Positions 23,828 through 44,425 of a DNA stretch of 64,000 bases are shown here, piece after piece. The notes under the pieces were generated by a model that worked only from the letters and a program-made list of their open reading frames with translations, was not told the origin of the DNA and made no database searches. The DNA comes from Capitulum mitella (lineage: Eukaryota; Arthropoda; Thecostraca; Pollicipedomorpha; Pollicipedidae). The stretch is from NCBI GenBank assembly GCA_030062745.1, contig CP099850.1, positions 6,510,001 through 6,574,000 on the forward strand. Reading direction: 5' to 3'. The translations under genes were made by a program, and so were the position numbers. Position 1 is the first letter of the stretch; the number at the start of each line of letters is the position of its first letter.

Positions 23828-24949
23828 ATGGAAGCGGTGAGCAAGCACCAGATCAAGGCTGCCTCCGACCTGTACCGGGTCTTGGCCGAGGCCGGAGACG
23901 GAAACGTCCTCCTCTCGCCGTTCAGCATCAGCACGGCCTTGTCGATGGCGTTCGGCGGCGCGGCTGGCAACACCGCGCTCCAGATGCGTCAGGTTCTGGC
24001 GCTGCCTGAGGACGCGCAGGCGCTGCACGACGGCTACAGCAAGGCGCTGGCCAAACTGCAGGACCCACCGAACGTCACGCTCAGCACGGCCAACAAGATC
24101 TACGTGCAGAACTCGCACAAGATCCTGGACAGCTACGCAGCTCTCCTCAAGAACAAGTACGCCAGTGAACTGAAGAGCGTCAATTTCGGAGACGCTGCTG
24201 GCACGAGTAAGCTGATCAATGACGATGTGGAGACGTTGACGAAAGGGAAGATCAAGGATTTGATTGATTCCAGTGCTTTGAACGACCTCGTTCGTCTGGT
24301 GCTTGTCAACGCCATTTATTTCAAGGGATCTTGGAAGGAAAAATTTAACACTACAGCGACAAGAGAAAGGGACTTCTTTATCAAGCCGGACACTACGGTC
24401 AAGACGGACATGATGTGTTTGCGTGGGAAGAAGTTCAACTGTGGAATCATGCACGGTCTTGGGTGTAAGGCCTTGGAACTACCGTACGAAGGGAAAAGGT
24501 TCAGCATGCTTATGCTCCTGCCTGAAAACAAGGACGGCCTGAAGGCACTGGAAGGGAAGCTATGCGGGGCCTCGATCCAGTCCATTTGCGACGAGCTAGA
24601 TAGCAAGAAAACCTTGGTCGTGGTGCCGAAATTCAAGCTTAAAACGTCTTACGAGTTGGTCGAGCACCTGCAGAAGCTCGGTATCAGTGATCTGTTCGAC
24701 GCGAAAAACGCGGACCTGTCTCAAGTGTCCGGCAACAACGACCTGTTCGTCTCCAAGGTGGTTCACAAAGCGTTCATCGAAGTCAATGAAGAGGGCAGTG
24801 AGGCGACTGCCGCCACCGGTATAAGAATTCAGAAGCGGAGCGTCATGGACCAGTTCGAGTTCGTCGCCGACCACCCCTTCTTCTTCGCCATCGTCGACAG
24901 CGAGACGGGACTGACGCTGTTTTCGGGACGTTACGTTCAGCCCGAATAG
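23828..24949 (+). CDS. Serpin, intracellular-type, predicted Arg-P1 serine protease inhibitor
   Basis: A single uninterrupted exon of 373 codons, the normal length of a serpin core. The ATG at 23828 has a strong context (GCCGACATGG), and the protein starts directly with helix A (MEAVSKHQIKAASDLYRVLA), like clade-B-type serpins without signal peptide, suggesting a cytoplasmic inhibitor. Landmarks: SPFSISTALSM (30-40), NAIYFKGSW (161-169), hinge EEGSEATAAT (321-330) with the small residues needed for loop insertion, and signature FVADHPFFF (345-353). Counting from Gly323 as P15 places P1 at Arg337 and P1' at Ser338 (QKR/S), so a trypsin-like target is predicted. An AATAAA lies 924 bases downstream. 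No paralogue lies nearby. An upstream exon adding a signal peptide cannot be excluded. Confidence 0.93.
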   Translation: MEAVSKHQIKAASDLYRVLAEAGDGNVLLSPFSISTALSMAFGGAAGNTALQMRQVLALPEDAQALHDGYSKALAKLQDPPNVTLSTANKIYVQNSHKILDSYAALLKNKYASELKSVNFGDAAGTSKLINDDVETLTKGKIKDLIDSSALNDLVRLVLVNAIYFKGSWKEKFNTTATRERDFFIKPDTTVKTDMMCLRGKKFNCGIMHGLGCKALELPYEGKRFSMLMLLPENKDGLKALEGKLCGASIQSICDELDSKKTLVVVPKFKLKTSYELVEHLQKLGISDLFDAKNADLSQVSGNNDLFVSKVVHKAFIEVNEEGSEATAATGIRIQKRSVMDQFEFVADHPFFFAIVDSETGLTLFSGRYVQPE

Positions 24950-26029
24950 TCTGGTGTGCCTGCGTTTTACGGCACTCGCCGGCGGCTGAGCCGCCCAGCC
25001 TGCTATGGCTTTCTAGCGCTGCGGTAAACTCTTCGTGTCGTGGTTTTGTTCTTCGTAATTACGCACCGCTGTGGTAAATCGTGAGCTGCTGTTCAGTCGT
25101 AAACGGTCAATATAACTATGGAAAAACGGAATGTGAATATGACCCAAGACGACCTTCTTGAGGTCACATGAAAATTGGGTTCTAGTCTTTAGTTACATTT
25201 AGACTGTCACGTCAGTACGTCTGAAACTGTTTGTGTCACAAACAGCCAGCGATTGTTTCACGGTAGAGAACAAAACCTATCATCGGTTTTGTGAAATCAT
25301 TATGACATGACCTAAGATGGCCCTTGCACAATTTCGCACAAAAGTTACCTGAGATATTGATTTGAAGATGACGAAAGTTACTAGTCCTTGTCTTCATCGA
25401 TTCAGCTCTTATCGCAGAAAAACCAAAGGAGGGTAGGGTTTAAAAAGCCCCCTACGAGCATGTAATTCAAGTGATGTCGTGAATCTCTTAGGGTACTGAT
25501 TTTATGGCAACTGATTTCCATTTCCAGTGCATGACTGCTTTACCTGTTGTTGTTTTATAACATTTCCAGGCGTGCAGTTCGGCTGTGATGAATGATGATG
25601 CATTATTCAGCACAAACAAGAAAATGATATAAAACCGGGTTGGAAATTAACAACCTGCGTAAGTCTGACCTCCTGTCCAGTTAGGTTTAATCGTTAGTAA
25701 GACTGTATTGAGCTTATCGTGGTCTCTGTTCTGCTGTCGGGAAGCATACGCGCTGCCTCCTGACATATTCAGCAATGACGTAATCTGGGAAAAATGACTG
25801 CTGAAAACTTTATGATGTGTGCAGTCTTAGACGTCGTTAGCTAATCCAACCAACTGCAGCATATCTGCCCAAAATAAAGTACTCTCTTTCAAGTCAAGCC
25901 AGTTTTTCGTCTAGGTGTGAACGTTGAATGTGGCGTGAAAACACGACATGTTGATGTACGAGCGTAGTGCGAGTGAGGGAAATGCTCTGAAATTTTGCAA
26001 CTGCTCGTGTACAGACCAGGGAACTCTGA
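24950..26029 (+). other. Serpin 3' UTR and flank
   Basis: No further open frame of interest. The first strong poly(A) signal on the plus strand is at 25873, so the segment up to about 25900 is probably 3' UTR. Confidence 0.45.
25873..25878 (+). terminator. Putative serpin poly(A) signal
   Basis: A perfect AATAAA, followed within 12 bases by a T/C-rich stretch (CTCTCTTTC). Its distance from the stop codon would give a 0.9-kb 3' UTR. Confidence 0.45.
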
Positions 26030-26640
26030 AATGCCCGGCGTTCCATCTAGGCCAAGCACCCCCTCTTCTTGTCCAGATGAGACAACTCTGAAGAATTTGG
26101 CTCCCCTCACAGACCAGATATGTTTACGATGCAGAAGCCCCTTACGGACCAGGCGCCCCCCGTACAGATCAGGCGTCCCTCGGGGGCTCGGCACCCTTGA
26201 TGAGCGAGGTGCCCCTAACACATTAGTCGCCCGTCGGGGGCTCAGCGCTCTTGACGAACAAGGCGCTCCTTACTCATCAGGCACCCCTCGCATATCTGGC
26301 GCTCCCTCTACAAACCAAGCGCTCGCATGGGACACCTCGCAGGCCAGACACGTGTGCGATGCAGGCGCCCCTTTCGGGCCAGACGCCCCCCCCCCACCTA
26401 CAGCACAGACGCCCCTCATATATTTGGTGCCCCATCTACGGACCAGGCGCTCGTGCGGTACTGGTACATATATCTAAATAAAAAATGGATTGATATAAGT
26501 GGCTTTGAGCCGTAAATATGCAAACAGATTATCAATTTAATTCTGAGTAGATAGCACCCCTACTGAAGATCGGCGCCCCCCTTAGAGGTTGGCGCTCCCG
26601 GACGAATGCCCCCCCCCCCACATTTTCGTACTTCTGCACC
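26030..26640. repeat. Degenerate C-rich minisatellite
   Basis: A loosely repeated unit of roughly 24 bases built on GGCGCCCCT and GACCAGGCGC runs through the segment, interrupted near 26470-26560 by AT-rich sequence. The open frames are a by-product. Confidence 0.6.
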
Positions 26641-26751
26641 CCTGCATTTCATGTCTCACCTAACCAAGATAGAAAAGCGTGGCAAAAACGAGCGTACATT
26701 ATGTGTCACTCCGATTCGAGCACTACCTAACTATTCCGTTAAGGTTGCCCA

Positions 26752-27897
26752 GCATGCGCACTGGAAGTAGATCTTTTTGTTCCCCCCCACCTGTTTTTCT
26801 AAGAAACCTCGAGAAGGGATCGGAACTGGTTGCTACTATTTTGTGACGTTTATGCCAATTGAATAACTCGTCGGTTGACGCAGAAAAATCGAAAATCGGC
26901 TGGAAACTTTTAAAGTTTCAAGCATTTAAAGCCAGACAAACTTAACGAAAATAACCGTTGTCGTTGACAAATGGGAACTTTGTGAAAGGACTAGCGTTCT
27001 ACCTAAGATTACCGTTCGAACACAAACAGGCAACATCATTCGGGTATACGTGATGGATGAACCAAGACCAAAGCCAGGATCAGTAAGTGTGAAGATCATC
27101 AAAGGTCAAGGTCAATCAGCGTGTGATCTGACCCAGATCTGCTTTGCAACATGTCGATTTGTATGAAATATGCATTCAAAGACCCTAACGAAAACACGTT
27201 TGGCATATTGATACTCATATATATATATAAATATAATTTTGCGTTTCACAGCGTTCAAACTGTGTAACTGGTTCATTATAACAAAACAACTTTAGCAGAG
27301 ACAGTGGACATAAAACTTACTTTGGGTATAAAACCTTCATTTAAAGTCAATGACCTCGCTTCACTTCTTTTGGTCTTGTGGAGGTTAGTAAACGCTAGAA
27401 GTGATCAAATGTACCTATGATGGCTACCTTTACTGCAAATACGCCAAAAGATGCTTGTAGCGCCCTTATTTACACTCAAGCTATCCAGTGTTGCTCGAAA
27501 TCTGATCTGCAAAAGATGAAAAAAATGGCGCCATAAGTCAATGACCTGACATGATCTTCGCCTAAAATTCTCAGTCAAGACGCCAAATAAACGTAAATTG
27601 TCGTATTCCATATTTTAACCTTCAAACAAGCACCCTTTTCCCGTTTCGTTCAAAAAGTCGTACGGAATGGTCAGTACGGACCGCGAAAGTGCCCAAAGTT
27701 GACCTTTTTGACCACATTTGACCTTAAAGATATTGACCTAGGGTCATGAAAATGGCACACAATGTAAATCGTTAAGGCCCCACCCCATCAATAAGATTTA
27801 ATGTTTCTAGCTCTTTCCGTTTCGGAGATCGGAGGGGGACACTTTTGTGCCCTTTCCCTTTCAGTTAGTGCGAAACCCCCTTGCACTGCGGGTACTA
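26752..27897 (-). mobile_element. Family A element, decayed copy (A4)
   Basis: It aligns with A2 in the same orientation: start GCATGCGCACTGGAAG, then CACCTGTTTTTCTAAG, a single copy of the 153-bp unit near 27150, then the long right half and end CTTGCACTGCGGGTACTAG. The terminal TTAA is lost at both ends, which with the many substitutions suggests an old insertion. Confidence 0.6.
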
Positions 27898-28123
27898 GTA
27901 ATCTCTCGAATTACAGCGAAAGGGAGTAACGCATCGTTTGCCGTCCCGTGGTCATCGTTGTATTTCAAGGCATTCCAATAGCAATATAGCATCATGACAT
28001 TAAATCCTTATAGTACTAAAGTAGCCATTCTGATGCAGGGGCCTTTTTCTAAACAGATCAGTCGTTGTAGTAAGGAATTGTTTTTTTTCCTTGAGGTCGA
28101 GGTGAGGTAAATAACATTATAAC

Positions 28124-28225
28124 GTTAACCCGAGCCCCACTGTGGGTCGGCGCCATGCACGCTCGACTGGGGGGAGGGGGTGGTTGACTGCCCCTCCCCC
28201 ACTAACTCACGAACGCATTGTGTGT
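28124..28225 (-). mobile_element. Family B terminal fragment
   Basis: Begins TTAACCCGAGCCCCAC and continues CTCGACTGGGGGG..TTGACTGCCCC..CTCACGAACG, matching the right end of B1 in reverse complement for about 100 bases and then stopping. A solo end, probably a deletion product. Confidence 0.6.
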
Positions 28226-28379
28226 CCTGTTGAATGCTCGTTTTGAGAATCGTCCATCTCGCCGTCTGAAATAGTACTGCGCGCATAAATCAAAGCCCTT
28301 TTGCAACGTTATTACCAATTAGTTTCCCTTCATCCGGCTACCTAGGGTACAAACCATTCAATGTCCGGTTCCCCTGTGT

Positions 28380-28544
28380 TTTCGTTTTCTAGAATAAGGC
28401 AGCTGCAAAGCGTTTTAATGTTCCATTTCGGTTAATTGTCACGGTGTCCGTCAAACTTCTTGTCACACTCTATCTTTGTCCGCCGCAGCCAACACTCTCC
28501 GCCACATTTATCCACTTCCTTGTTCTCTCGCAGTCACTCCCATT

Positions 28545-28616
<72 letters not shown>

Positions 28617-30184
28617 CCTGCCTTCGTCTCATGCCCTGTATCTGTCTCGTCTATCTTTATCTATCTCGTTGTATCTTTCTATCTATCTCGTTGTATGTAT
28701 CTATTCCATTATCCTTCCGTCCCTGTGCAATCCTGTCTGTTTGTCTAACTGCATCGATAGCTGTCCGTTTGTACAGCCTCATTACGGCGACACCTTTTTC
28801 GAGCTTATTTAAAATCACAAAAGTGCAGGTCGCATCAAATCGAACACGGTGGAATTATGCAGATTTTAGTTATGATCAAGAGCAACTCATTCTAGACCAT
28901 AATTGACGAAAAAATCACGCAAAAGGAGAAATAAGAACGTTTTGTACGACTTCATTGAAAACAACCACAACGAGACGCACCAGATGACCTATACCAACGT
29001 GTTCACAAGGGATTGACGAACTTAGTGCAAGAATTTTCAATCGTGAGCTCCTAATGACCGTGCCACGATCTTCAACTGAACACAAATTATTCAAAATCCG
29101 CCCATTTTGAGCAGAACCACGGAACCCATCGGTTTAGTTAATGTCCCATAGCAATACAAATTTTGCGAATTGCGATTATTTTATTGCAGCGTCAGAACAA
29201 CGAAATGGTGGCCCTTCAATTGGTGTTAATTTTCCCACAACTTCACACTCCATGCCTTCAAAATCGTAGTGTAAACACAAATCATGCGGAAATGAAAAAT
29301 GCCCCCACTTTGAGCGCATGCCGTGGCTACCCCGTTTGCGGACCAGGTTGCCCCTATGGAATGATTTGCCGTAGGTACCTACTGGCATGAGCCTATAAAG
29401 TCGCCTAGGCGTCGTAATTAATGGCTGAAATTACACGCACCCTGTTTCGTAAAGCTTGCAGAACGGCCTTTTTTAGTGTTCCAGTGGCCAGCACGCGCCA
29501 CGTGTTGATCCCCGCGCGTGGTGTCTTACATGATATTGTTCTGCAATCTCTGTCTCTGCGATCTCTGTCGAATGGACCAGGTTTCGTCTCGGTACGATGC
29601 ACGGTTGATGAAGTTAGGCTTCGGTAAGGGTGCCGTGTCGGCGCCCGGCAATGGCCCAAAACGCGCTTGAAACGGGGCCAAATTGCGACCCGCATCCCAT
29701 CACCTGGCGTCGCATGGCGAGGACGGCTGCGCCACATCTGCTCAGTGCTTGGCCATATTGCAACGGCAAAAGAACGGCCTTTTTGTCGGTACCAATTTCG
29801 TGTCAGAAATCGACACCGTTGTGTTCGAAATTTCGGTGTAAACAGAAACGACGCATACGTCACAAATGAGCCCACTTCGAGCGCGTGTGACGGCTGCCCT
29901 GTCTGGCGGACGAGGTCGTCTCCACCAGACGGTTTCGAGTCGGCACCTTATTCTGCTTGTTGTTCCAGCCCCTGACCCGTGCCGTTAACGGTTTCCGAGG
30001 TGATGACCCTGTTTTGAAACCTTTCAAAACGCACATTTTTCGTGTTCCCTCGGCCAGCACGCCCCATGTGCCGGTCCCTTTGCGTCATCTTTAACATCAT
30101 GCTGTTGTGTAATTGATTCTCTGTCCGTCAAATCCGAACTCTGACGGGAGACATTTTAAAATTTATATAGTGGGGGAAGAAGTG
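28380..30184 (+). repeat. Repeat E, copy 2
   Basis: Matches 15860..17795 in order and orientation. It begins with the GTTTTAATGTTCCAT / CACGGTGTCCGTCA landmark, contains a long CT run where copy 1 has CTGTCT-rich sequence, and ends with CATTTTAAAATTTATA. Copy 3 follows directly, so the two are in tandem. Confidence 0.65.
28541..28612. repeat. (CT)n microsatellite
   Basis: Pure CT dinucleotide run of about 70 bases inside repeat E copy 2. Confidence 0.95.
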
Positions 30185-31890
30185 ATGCTGATCTTGGAGC
30201 ATAACTGACGAAAAAATCACGCAAAACGCGAAATAAGATTTTTTGTACGCTTTCATTGAAAACAACCACAGTGAGACACACCCGACGACTTATACCGACG
30301 TGTTCACCGTTGATTGGCGAACTTAGTGAAAGTATTTTCAATCGTTTGCTCCCAATGACGGCGCAACAATCTTCAACTGAAGACAAATGATTCGAAATTT
30401 GTCGATTTTGCTCAAAATCACGGTGAGCATGTGTGTGATTTTGAGCCGTTAATGTGCCATAGCAGGAAACATTGTGTGAATTATGACTATTTTATTGCAA
30501 TGTCAAAGCAACAAAGCAAGGACCTTTCAGCTGGTGTTAATTTTGCCAACAATTCACTCTCCTTACTATCGAAATCGCAGTGTAAACACAAATGACCGGA
30601 AATTTAAAAATGCCCCCATATTGATCGCGTGCCGTGCCTACACCGTTTCTCGGACAAGAAATTCGAGAGGTTCACCCTATGGAATGATATGCCGTTGGTA
30701 CATTGTGGTACGAGGCTATTAAATCGCCGAGGCGTCATAATTAACGGCCGAATTTACATGCACACTATTTTGTAAAGCTTGCAAAACGGCCATTTTTAGT
30801 GTTCCAGTGGCCAGCACGCGCCACGTGCTGGTCCCTATGCGCGGTGTTTTGTATGATGTTGTTCTTCATTCGATTCTCTATCGAACAAAACAGATTTTGT
30901 ATCGGTAGGACACACGGTTGGTGAAATTAGGCCACGGTAAGTGTGCCGTGTAGACGCTCGTCAATGGCCCATGACGCACCTGAAACGGTGCCAAATTACG
31001 ACCCGCATCGCATCACGTGGCGTCGCATGGTCGGGGCGACTACGCCACACCTACACAGTGTTTCGCTCCATCGGAACGGCAAAAGAACGGGCTTTCCGTT
31101 GGTACCAGTTTCGTGTCAGATATCGGCACCGTTGTGTTCGAAATTTAGGTGTAAACAGAACGACGCAAACATCACAAATGGGCCCATTTTGAGCAAGTGT
31201 CACGACTATCCTGTCTGGCGGACGAGTTGGACTCCGCCAGACGATTTTGAGTCGGTACCTTATCATGCTGGGTAGTCCCGGCCCCTGGTCCGTGTAGTTA
31301 ATTGTTTCCGAGATATTAATCCCATTTTGAACTTTCAAAGCGGCCATTTTTCGCTTCCTCGCCGTCACAACGTGCCGCTTGCTTGTTCCAGCACGCCGTG
31401 ATTGACATCATACCATTTCCCTATCGCTCTTCTTTCGATCGCACTCGGCTTCATGCCGATGCGTCCCGCGGTTGCCGAGATCGGGTTCTCGGAAGCGGCG
31501 CCCGTCACCGTTTTGCCAGAATTTTCCGGATTTTTTTCACAATTTCGTCAGAAATACACGCAAACCCCATGGGCGACCTTGGCGCGTGCCACACGCAACC
31601 CATCCGTCCCCGACACCCGAAAACTTGACCAGAATGCATTGTACCACCAAACCCCTGACTTGGCCAAGTTTCAGTTATGTGCGAGCCATGGTCGCGCCAC
31701 ACCGGCCCGTCAAAACCGAACTCCGACGGTTGCAGCAGACGTTTTGTTTTTTGATATATACCAGAATGCAATGTGTCAACAAACCCACCACGCTGCCGAG
31801 TTTCAGCCACGTGTTGCATATAGTCTCGCCACATCGGACCGTCAAAACCGAACTCCGACGGTCGCAGAAGACGTTTTGATTTTTTAGTAT
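30185..31890 (+). repeat. Repeat E, copy 3, with a 132-bp terminal duplication
   Basis: Starts at the GGAGCATAACTGACGAAAAA landmark and follows copies 1 and 2. Near the end a 132-base unit starting CCAGAATGCA is present twice in tandem (31629 and 31761). Each ends with CCGTCAAAACCGAACTCCGA; copy 1 has the unit once. Confidence 0.65.
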
Positions 31891-31944
31891 GCAGAAATGT
31901 TTTTTAATATAAAGAAGGAAGATACCCTTCATGACTTCATGAAG

Positions 31945-32364
31945 GTTTGTTGTTGGCTCAAACAGAACCTCCGGTTCCATGTCCAGGGTAGTTTTCGACC
32001 CTGACTGCAACTTCTCTTCCCAAACTTCGTTATGAATCCCTGATCACTTTTTTATTTTTCGAGCAGTCTCGCAAAGCCTGACAGTATTCAATTATTTTCA
32101 TCTCTCGGACCCAATGGAACTTCATGAAGATACCCTTCGTGAAGTCATGTTATCAAGTCATGAAGTCATGAAGGATATCTTCATGAAGTTCCATTGGGTC
32201 CCAGAGGTGAAAATAATTGAATACTGTCAGGCTTTGCGAGCCTACTCGAAAAGTGAGAAAAGTGATCAGGGATTCATAACGAAGTTTGGAAAGAGAAGTT
32301 GCAGTCAGGGTCGAAAACTACCCTGGACATGGAACCGGAGGTTCTGTTTGAGCCAACAACAAAC
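31945..32364. repeat. Fold-back inverted repeat, ~195-bp arms
   Basis: The left arm 31945..32138 and right arm 32170..32364 are reverse complements with a 31-base loop. Outer ends are GTTTGTTGTTGGCTCAAAC and its complement; inner ends are CTTCATGAAGATACCCTTC and GAAGGATATCTTCATGAAG. Differences are scattered single bases and small indels. The loop and left flank both carry TTCATGACTTCATGAAG-like words. No coding capacity. It could be a fold-back element or a source of hairpin RNA. Confidence 0.85.
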
Positions 32365-32521
32365 CGGAATGGAAACGTCTGAACTTTCAAGTCATGCAGA
32401 TGTAACGTAGACATCATACAAATATTACAAAGACCAACAGTGAGGAAATGGAAACACGAGGTGCTGATATCCCATGTATCGCTCAGTTTGGTTAAGCTTC
32501 GTAAACCAGGAAACGAAAACG

Positions 32522-32595
32522 AGGCACCACCGAGATTCGAACTCGGGATCTCCTGTTTACTAGACAGGCGCTTTAACCAACTAAGCCATGGCGCC
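32522..32595 (-). tRNA. tRNA-Thr (anticodon AGT)
   Basis: A complete 74-base cloverleaf. The acceptor stem pairs GGCGCCA with TGGTGCC with one G-U pair, the D arm is GCTTAGTTGGTTAAAGC, and the anticodon stem CCTGT/ACAGG encloses CTAGTAA with anticodon AGT. A five-base variable loop follows, and the T arm is CCGAG-TTCGAAT-CTCGG. Box A and box B are intact. A TTTT run begins a few bases after the 3' end, as expected for RNA polymerase III termination, so the gene looks functional. There is no intron. Confidence 0.95.
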
Positions 32596-34108
32596 GTAAC
32601 GGCATTCGGCCTAATTCAAAAGATACCACCGGCTCGCAGTTACGTAGACGTTTTCCGTAGACGTAGGCTCGGTCTGTCTACCACTTAGCGGCTGGGGCGT
32701 GATCAAGGTCCTAGAAGTCGATAAAAATTGTCATGGGAGGCCAGAAACTTGAACAAATGCAAAGTTCATGTATCTCGTTGTTTCACATTCTTGACCGTCA
32801 GAAACTACTGTGTCGTGATACCTGGCCGTCTCACCGTCAAACATACGTTATAGACGAAAGCACAGTTCGCACTCCATACGGTTTGCGTGGGATCGGGACA
32901 CTGCTGAATGGTGTGGTGTCCGGGCATGGACTGGGGAGAGTGGCCTTGAGCGGGGCGGCGGTCGGGGTGGCACGAGCCGCGTGGGGAGCCACCCGTTCTG
33001 ATATCAATACAATGAAGAAGCTGGCCAGCCGTGTTATGCCCCAGGATCCCAGAGGCGCGAAACGGTCTCGGTAGAAACTTTCTTCGCAATTAATCCCTCC
33101 TATCTGTAACTTTGGCATGATGTCAGTCATGAGTCCTGCCATTTCCTTACGCCAGCTAGTTTGGTGATTAACTATCTATTGTTCGCTAAATGCCTAGCGA
33201 AAGCTAATTGAAAAATAAAATGGCAGCAGCCTTTAGTGAGGAGCAATACGTGGTCCCAATGCCAACATGCACAACTGATTGCAAAAATGGAATTCCCGAC
33301 ATGGTTGAAAGTAATGTTCCAGGCTGCTAACAATTCAACGAAAACCTTCACCAGGAACTGTGGAGGGCGGTAAATGTCGTTTACCGGTAAAAACGGGAGA
33401 GGCGGCGGCGCCCCCTCTAAGCCTTTATCTTCCAATATAAGTCATGTCATTCATTCCAATATTGAATTCATTATAACTACGGCGTCCACGCCAAAAAACC
33501 AAGTCTGTGGGACTCCCGCGTTTTTTCCATTTTCTAAGCCAGTAAAATGGGGAAATTAAAGATGAAATTACTGATGTCCTGGCCAGGAGTTGGGCGAGGG
33601 CGAGGGGGGTGGACGACTCAGTTTCTAATATTGGATTATCTACTTGGTCCCATACATACAACAGAAAAAGAGGAAACGAATGACAATTTTTTCCCGAATT
33701 ACTGGATCCTGACATCCATGTCGGCTTTGTCCTGAACACAAACCATTCCATTTCAACAACACAGATGACAAGACTCGGCAGCACCCCAACAGGGCAAACC
33801 TCCACCTGGTTCATTTCCATCCTGGAAGACTTCATCTACATATGCATGAACGTCAAACACCAAGTTCGCCTACCGTAACTTTCCGCCATTACACATGCAT
33901 ATGAAACCATGACAAACACAAAGATAACATTTCCAAGCCATGAAAAATGCTGCAGCACGGAAAGAAATGCCGCTCGATATGCCTGTAAACCTCTGCGTTT
34001 CGACGCTCAACAATACGCCAAAGTATGACCTCTGAAACACATGTATTATATCCAGCAGAAGCAGTGCGACAACAAAATCGGGACAGTCCACGGCGCGAGC
34101 TGGCGGGT
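32596..34108. other. Intergenic between tRNA-Thr and the 3' end of Rpt1
   Basis: No gene assigned. A 113-codon plus-strand frame at 32733..33074 is noted under rejected items. The part next to 34108 must include the Rpt1 3' UTR (minus strand); I found no clear AATAAA there. Confidence 0.35.
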
Positions 34109-42707
<8,599 letters not shown>

Positions 42708-43481
42708 TATTGCTTGTGAGGGCAATTACAAAACCTGAAACTGGACACATAATTAATTACTCATAAAATATTCACGATTTTCTGCATCCAATAACGGCGC
42801 AAATATTCCACAAACTGCTCTACCTGAGGAAAGGACTACTGACCTTACATAAAAACCAACTTAATGCAAGATACGTTTCATTTTACACCAGCTAAAGGTA
42901 CTTGGTACCCCATGAGACATACATTTCAAAATGATGGCATCGACGGGACCGGGTCCCACAGGACGTTCAGCTTTCGTACCAACATTAATGTCGGTAATGT
43001 AGCATAACATTAACTGAACAATGTAAGAGTGACTTATGCTTACACCACCAACAGTGCCACCACACACCTACCGGCGACAGTCCAAGGTCTTAATGTTTCT
43101 CGCTAAAATGCTTTTTGTTTGTCATCCTGCGCCATTAATGTCGGAACTGACTTGCATCCAGCAGGAACCTTTAGTCGAAACGACTACTAGACAAAATGAC
43201 AAATATACTTAGCAAATAAACCGAAAACCTTTCTGTAAGTAAAAAATCGACGCTTAATCTCTTGCAAACCACGAACGATATAATGCTTTCATTTGTGAAA
43301 ACGATACTAATAGTCACTGATAATGCTCCTGCCGCTGCTTCCATTACCGGGGCCCGAAACGCAGCCAAGTAGAGGGAGGGGCTACTCAGAGAATAAGAGG
43401 AAAACCCTTTCCCGCCGGGGTTAAGGGTCCCGATGTGCCAAGGCCCAGACGGCGCATACTCACATTTTTTCGGTAGTGTTT
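42708..43481 (-). promoter_or_regulatory. Rpt1 5' flank
   Basis: The sequence directly upstream of the Rpt1 start codon must include its 5' UTR and promoter. A possible 5' UTR splice acceptor (TTTCAG/G) lies at about 42740. No TATA box is seen. A GGTGGCA word near 43065 resembles the core of the proteasome control element known from fungi, but one word is weak evidence. Confidence 0.3.
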
Positions 43482-44023
43482 GCTGAGTGTATCACCACGG
43501 GCAGAATCCAAGGTTTCTGGAAAGATTCTACGCGCAAACGCAAATGCTCGTAAGGGCACAGAAAATGAAATGAAGTTTCTTTGGCCCATCGAAATAATTT
43601 TACTCTATGGTTTAGGGCCGTCATCTTTGGGTAAGATGGCAAAAGATCATATGACTTAAGATAGTAAGCAAAGAGTTGTAAGGCAAAACATCGTATGAGA
43701 TAAACGTCGAAGTAAAGGACGGAAAAGTTGCACCGAAGGCGAAGTAGGATACTCGAGGTGGCAGGCAGATAAAGGGTGCAGTCGGACTTGGCTCTGTCCA
43801 ACAAAGACGTTAGGTCGCTCGAAGCGAGGTATTAGCTTATATCTGAAAAGGGACCGTATGCTGGGCGTGTTACAGCACTGCACAAAAAATATCGCATGAG
43901 AGATCGATATCAAAGATCAAATGCTGCGCCGAAGGCGTAACTACCCGCCAGAGGCGCGGTACGGGATACTATAGGCCGCAGGCCGATAAGAGGATGCGAT
44001 TGAACTTGGTTATGTCCCAGAGG
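43482..44023 (+). repeat. Repeat F, copy 3
   Basis: Uninterrupted copy used as the empty-site reference for B2. It contains short perfect palindromes such as GCGCCGAAGGCG and a tandem-like recurrence of the AGGATACT..GGCCGATAA..GTCC block. Confidence 0.6.
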
Positions 44024-44425
44024 CGTCGATTTCTGTAAAAGTTTGGGAGGGGGGAGAGCCGAAAGCCCGACCACCTAGCTTCCCCCAAATGTCTGTTTCT
44101 GAAGGGATTTAGTCCACTTTATTTCGACCAACGGAAAATTGTACCTTTTTGCTATTATTTATCAAGTAGAAAATTGCATTTATCCCCATGTATACAGGTG
44201 TATCTATGGACTGAGTATAGAAAGATAGATATATCGCTTTAGAATTTACTCTTTACTTTTTGCTTATCTCTTATCTATTGCAGACGGTCTTTTCGTTATT
44301 ATGGCTCATTTCTCTTTAAAACCGACAGAAAATATTGGTGGTACAAACAAACATGGGAGGGGGGGGGGGAGCAACACTGGGTGGGCCATGACCCTCACAA
44401 AAGAATGTCAGTCGACACCCCTGGT
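44024..44425 (+). repeat. Repeat G, copy 1
   Basis: Starts GAGGCGTCGATTTCTG and runs in parallel with 45412..45865: shared CCACTTTATTTCGACCAA, CAGACGGTC-like, CATTTCTCTTTAAAA and a G-run. Ends near GTCGACACCCCTGG. Confidence 0.55.

Noticed and set aside
26251..26515. Pro-rich frames in three frames around 26.3 kb
   Set aside because: By-products of the C-rich minisatellite; no homology motif.
28436..28906. Long Ser/Leu frames around 28.5 kb
   Set aside because: Translations of a (CT)n microsatellite.
32733..33074. A 113-codon plus-strand ATG frame with a Gly/Ala/Val-rich segment and basic end
   Set aside because: No family recognised and no splice or promoter signals; the opposite strand is open too. 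Could be revisited with transcript data.
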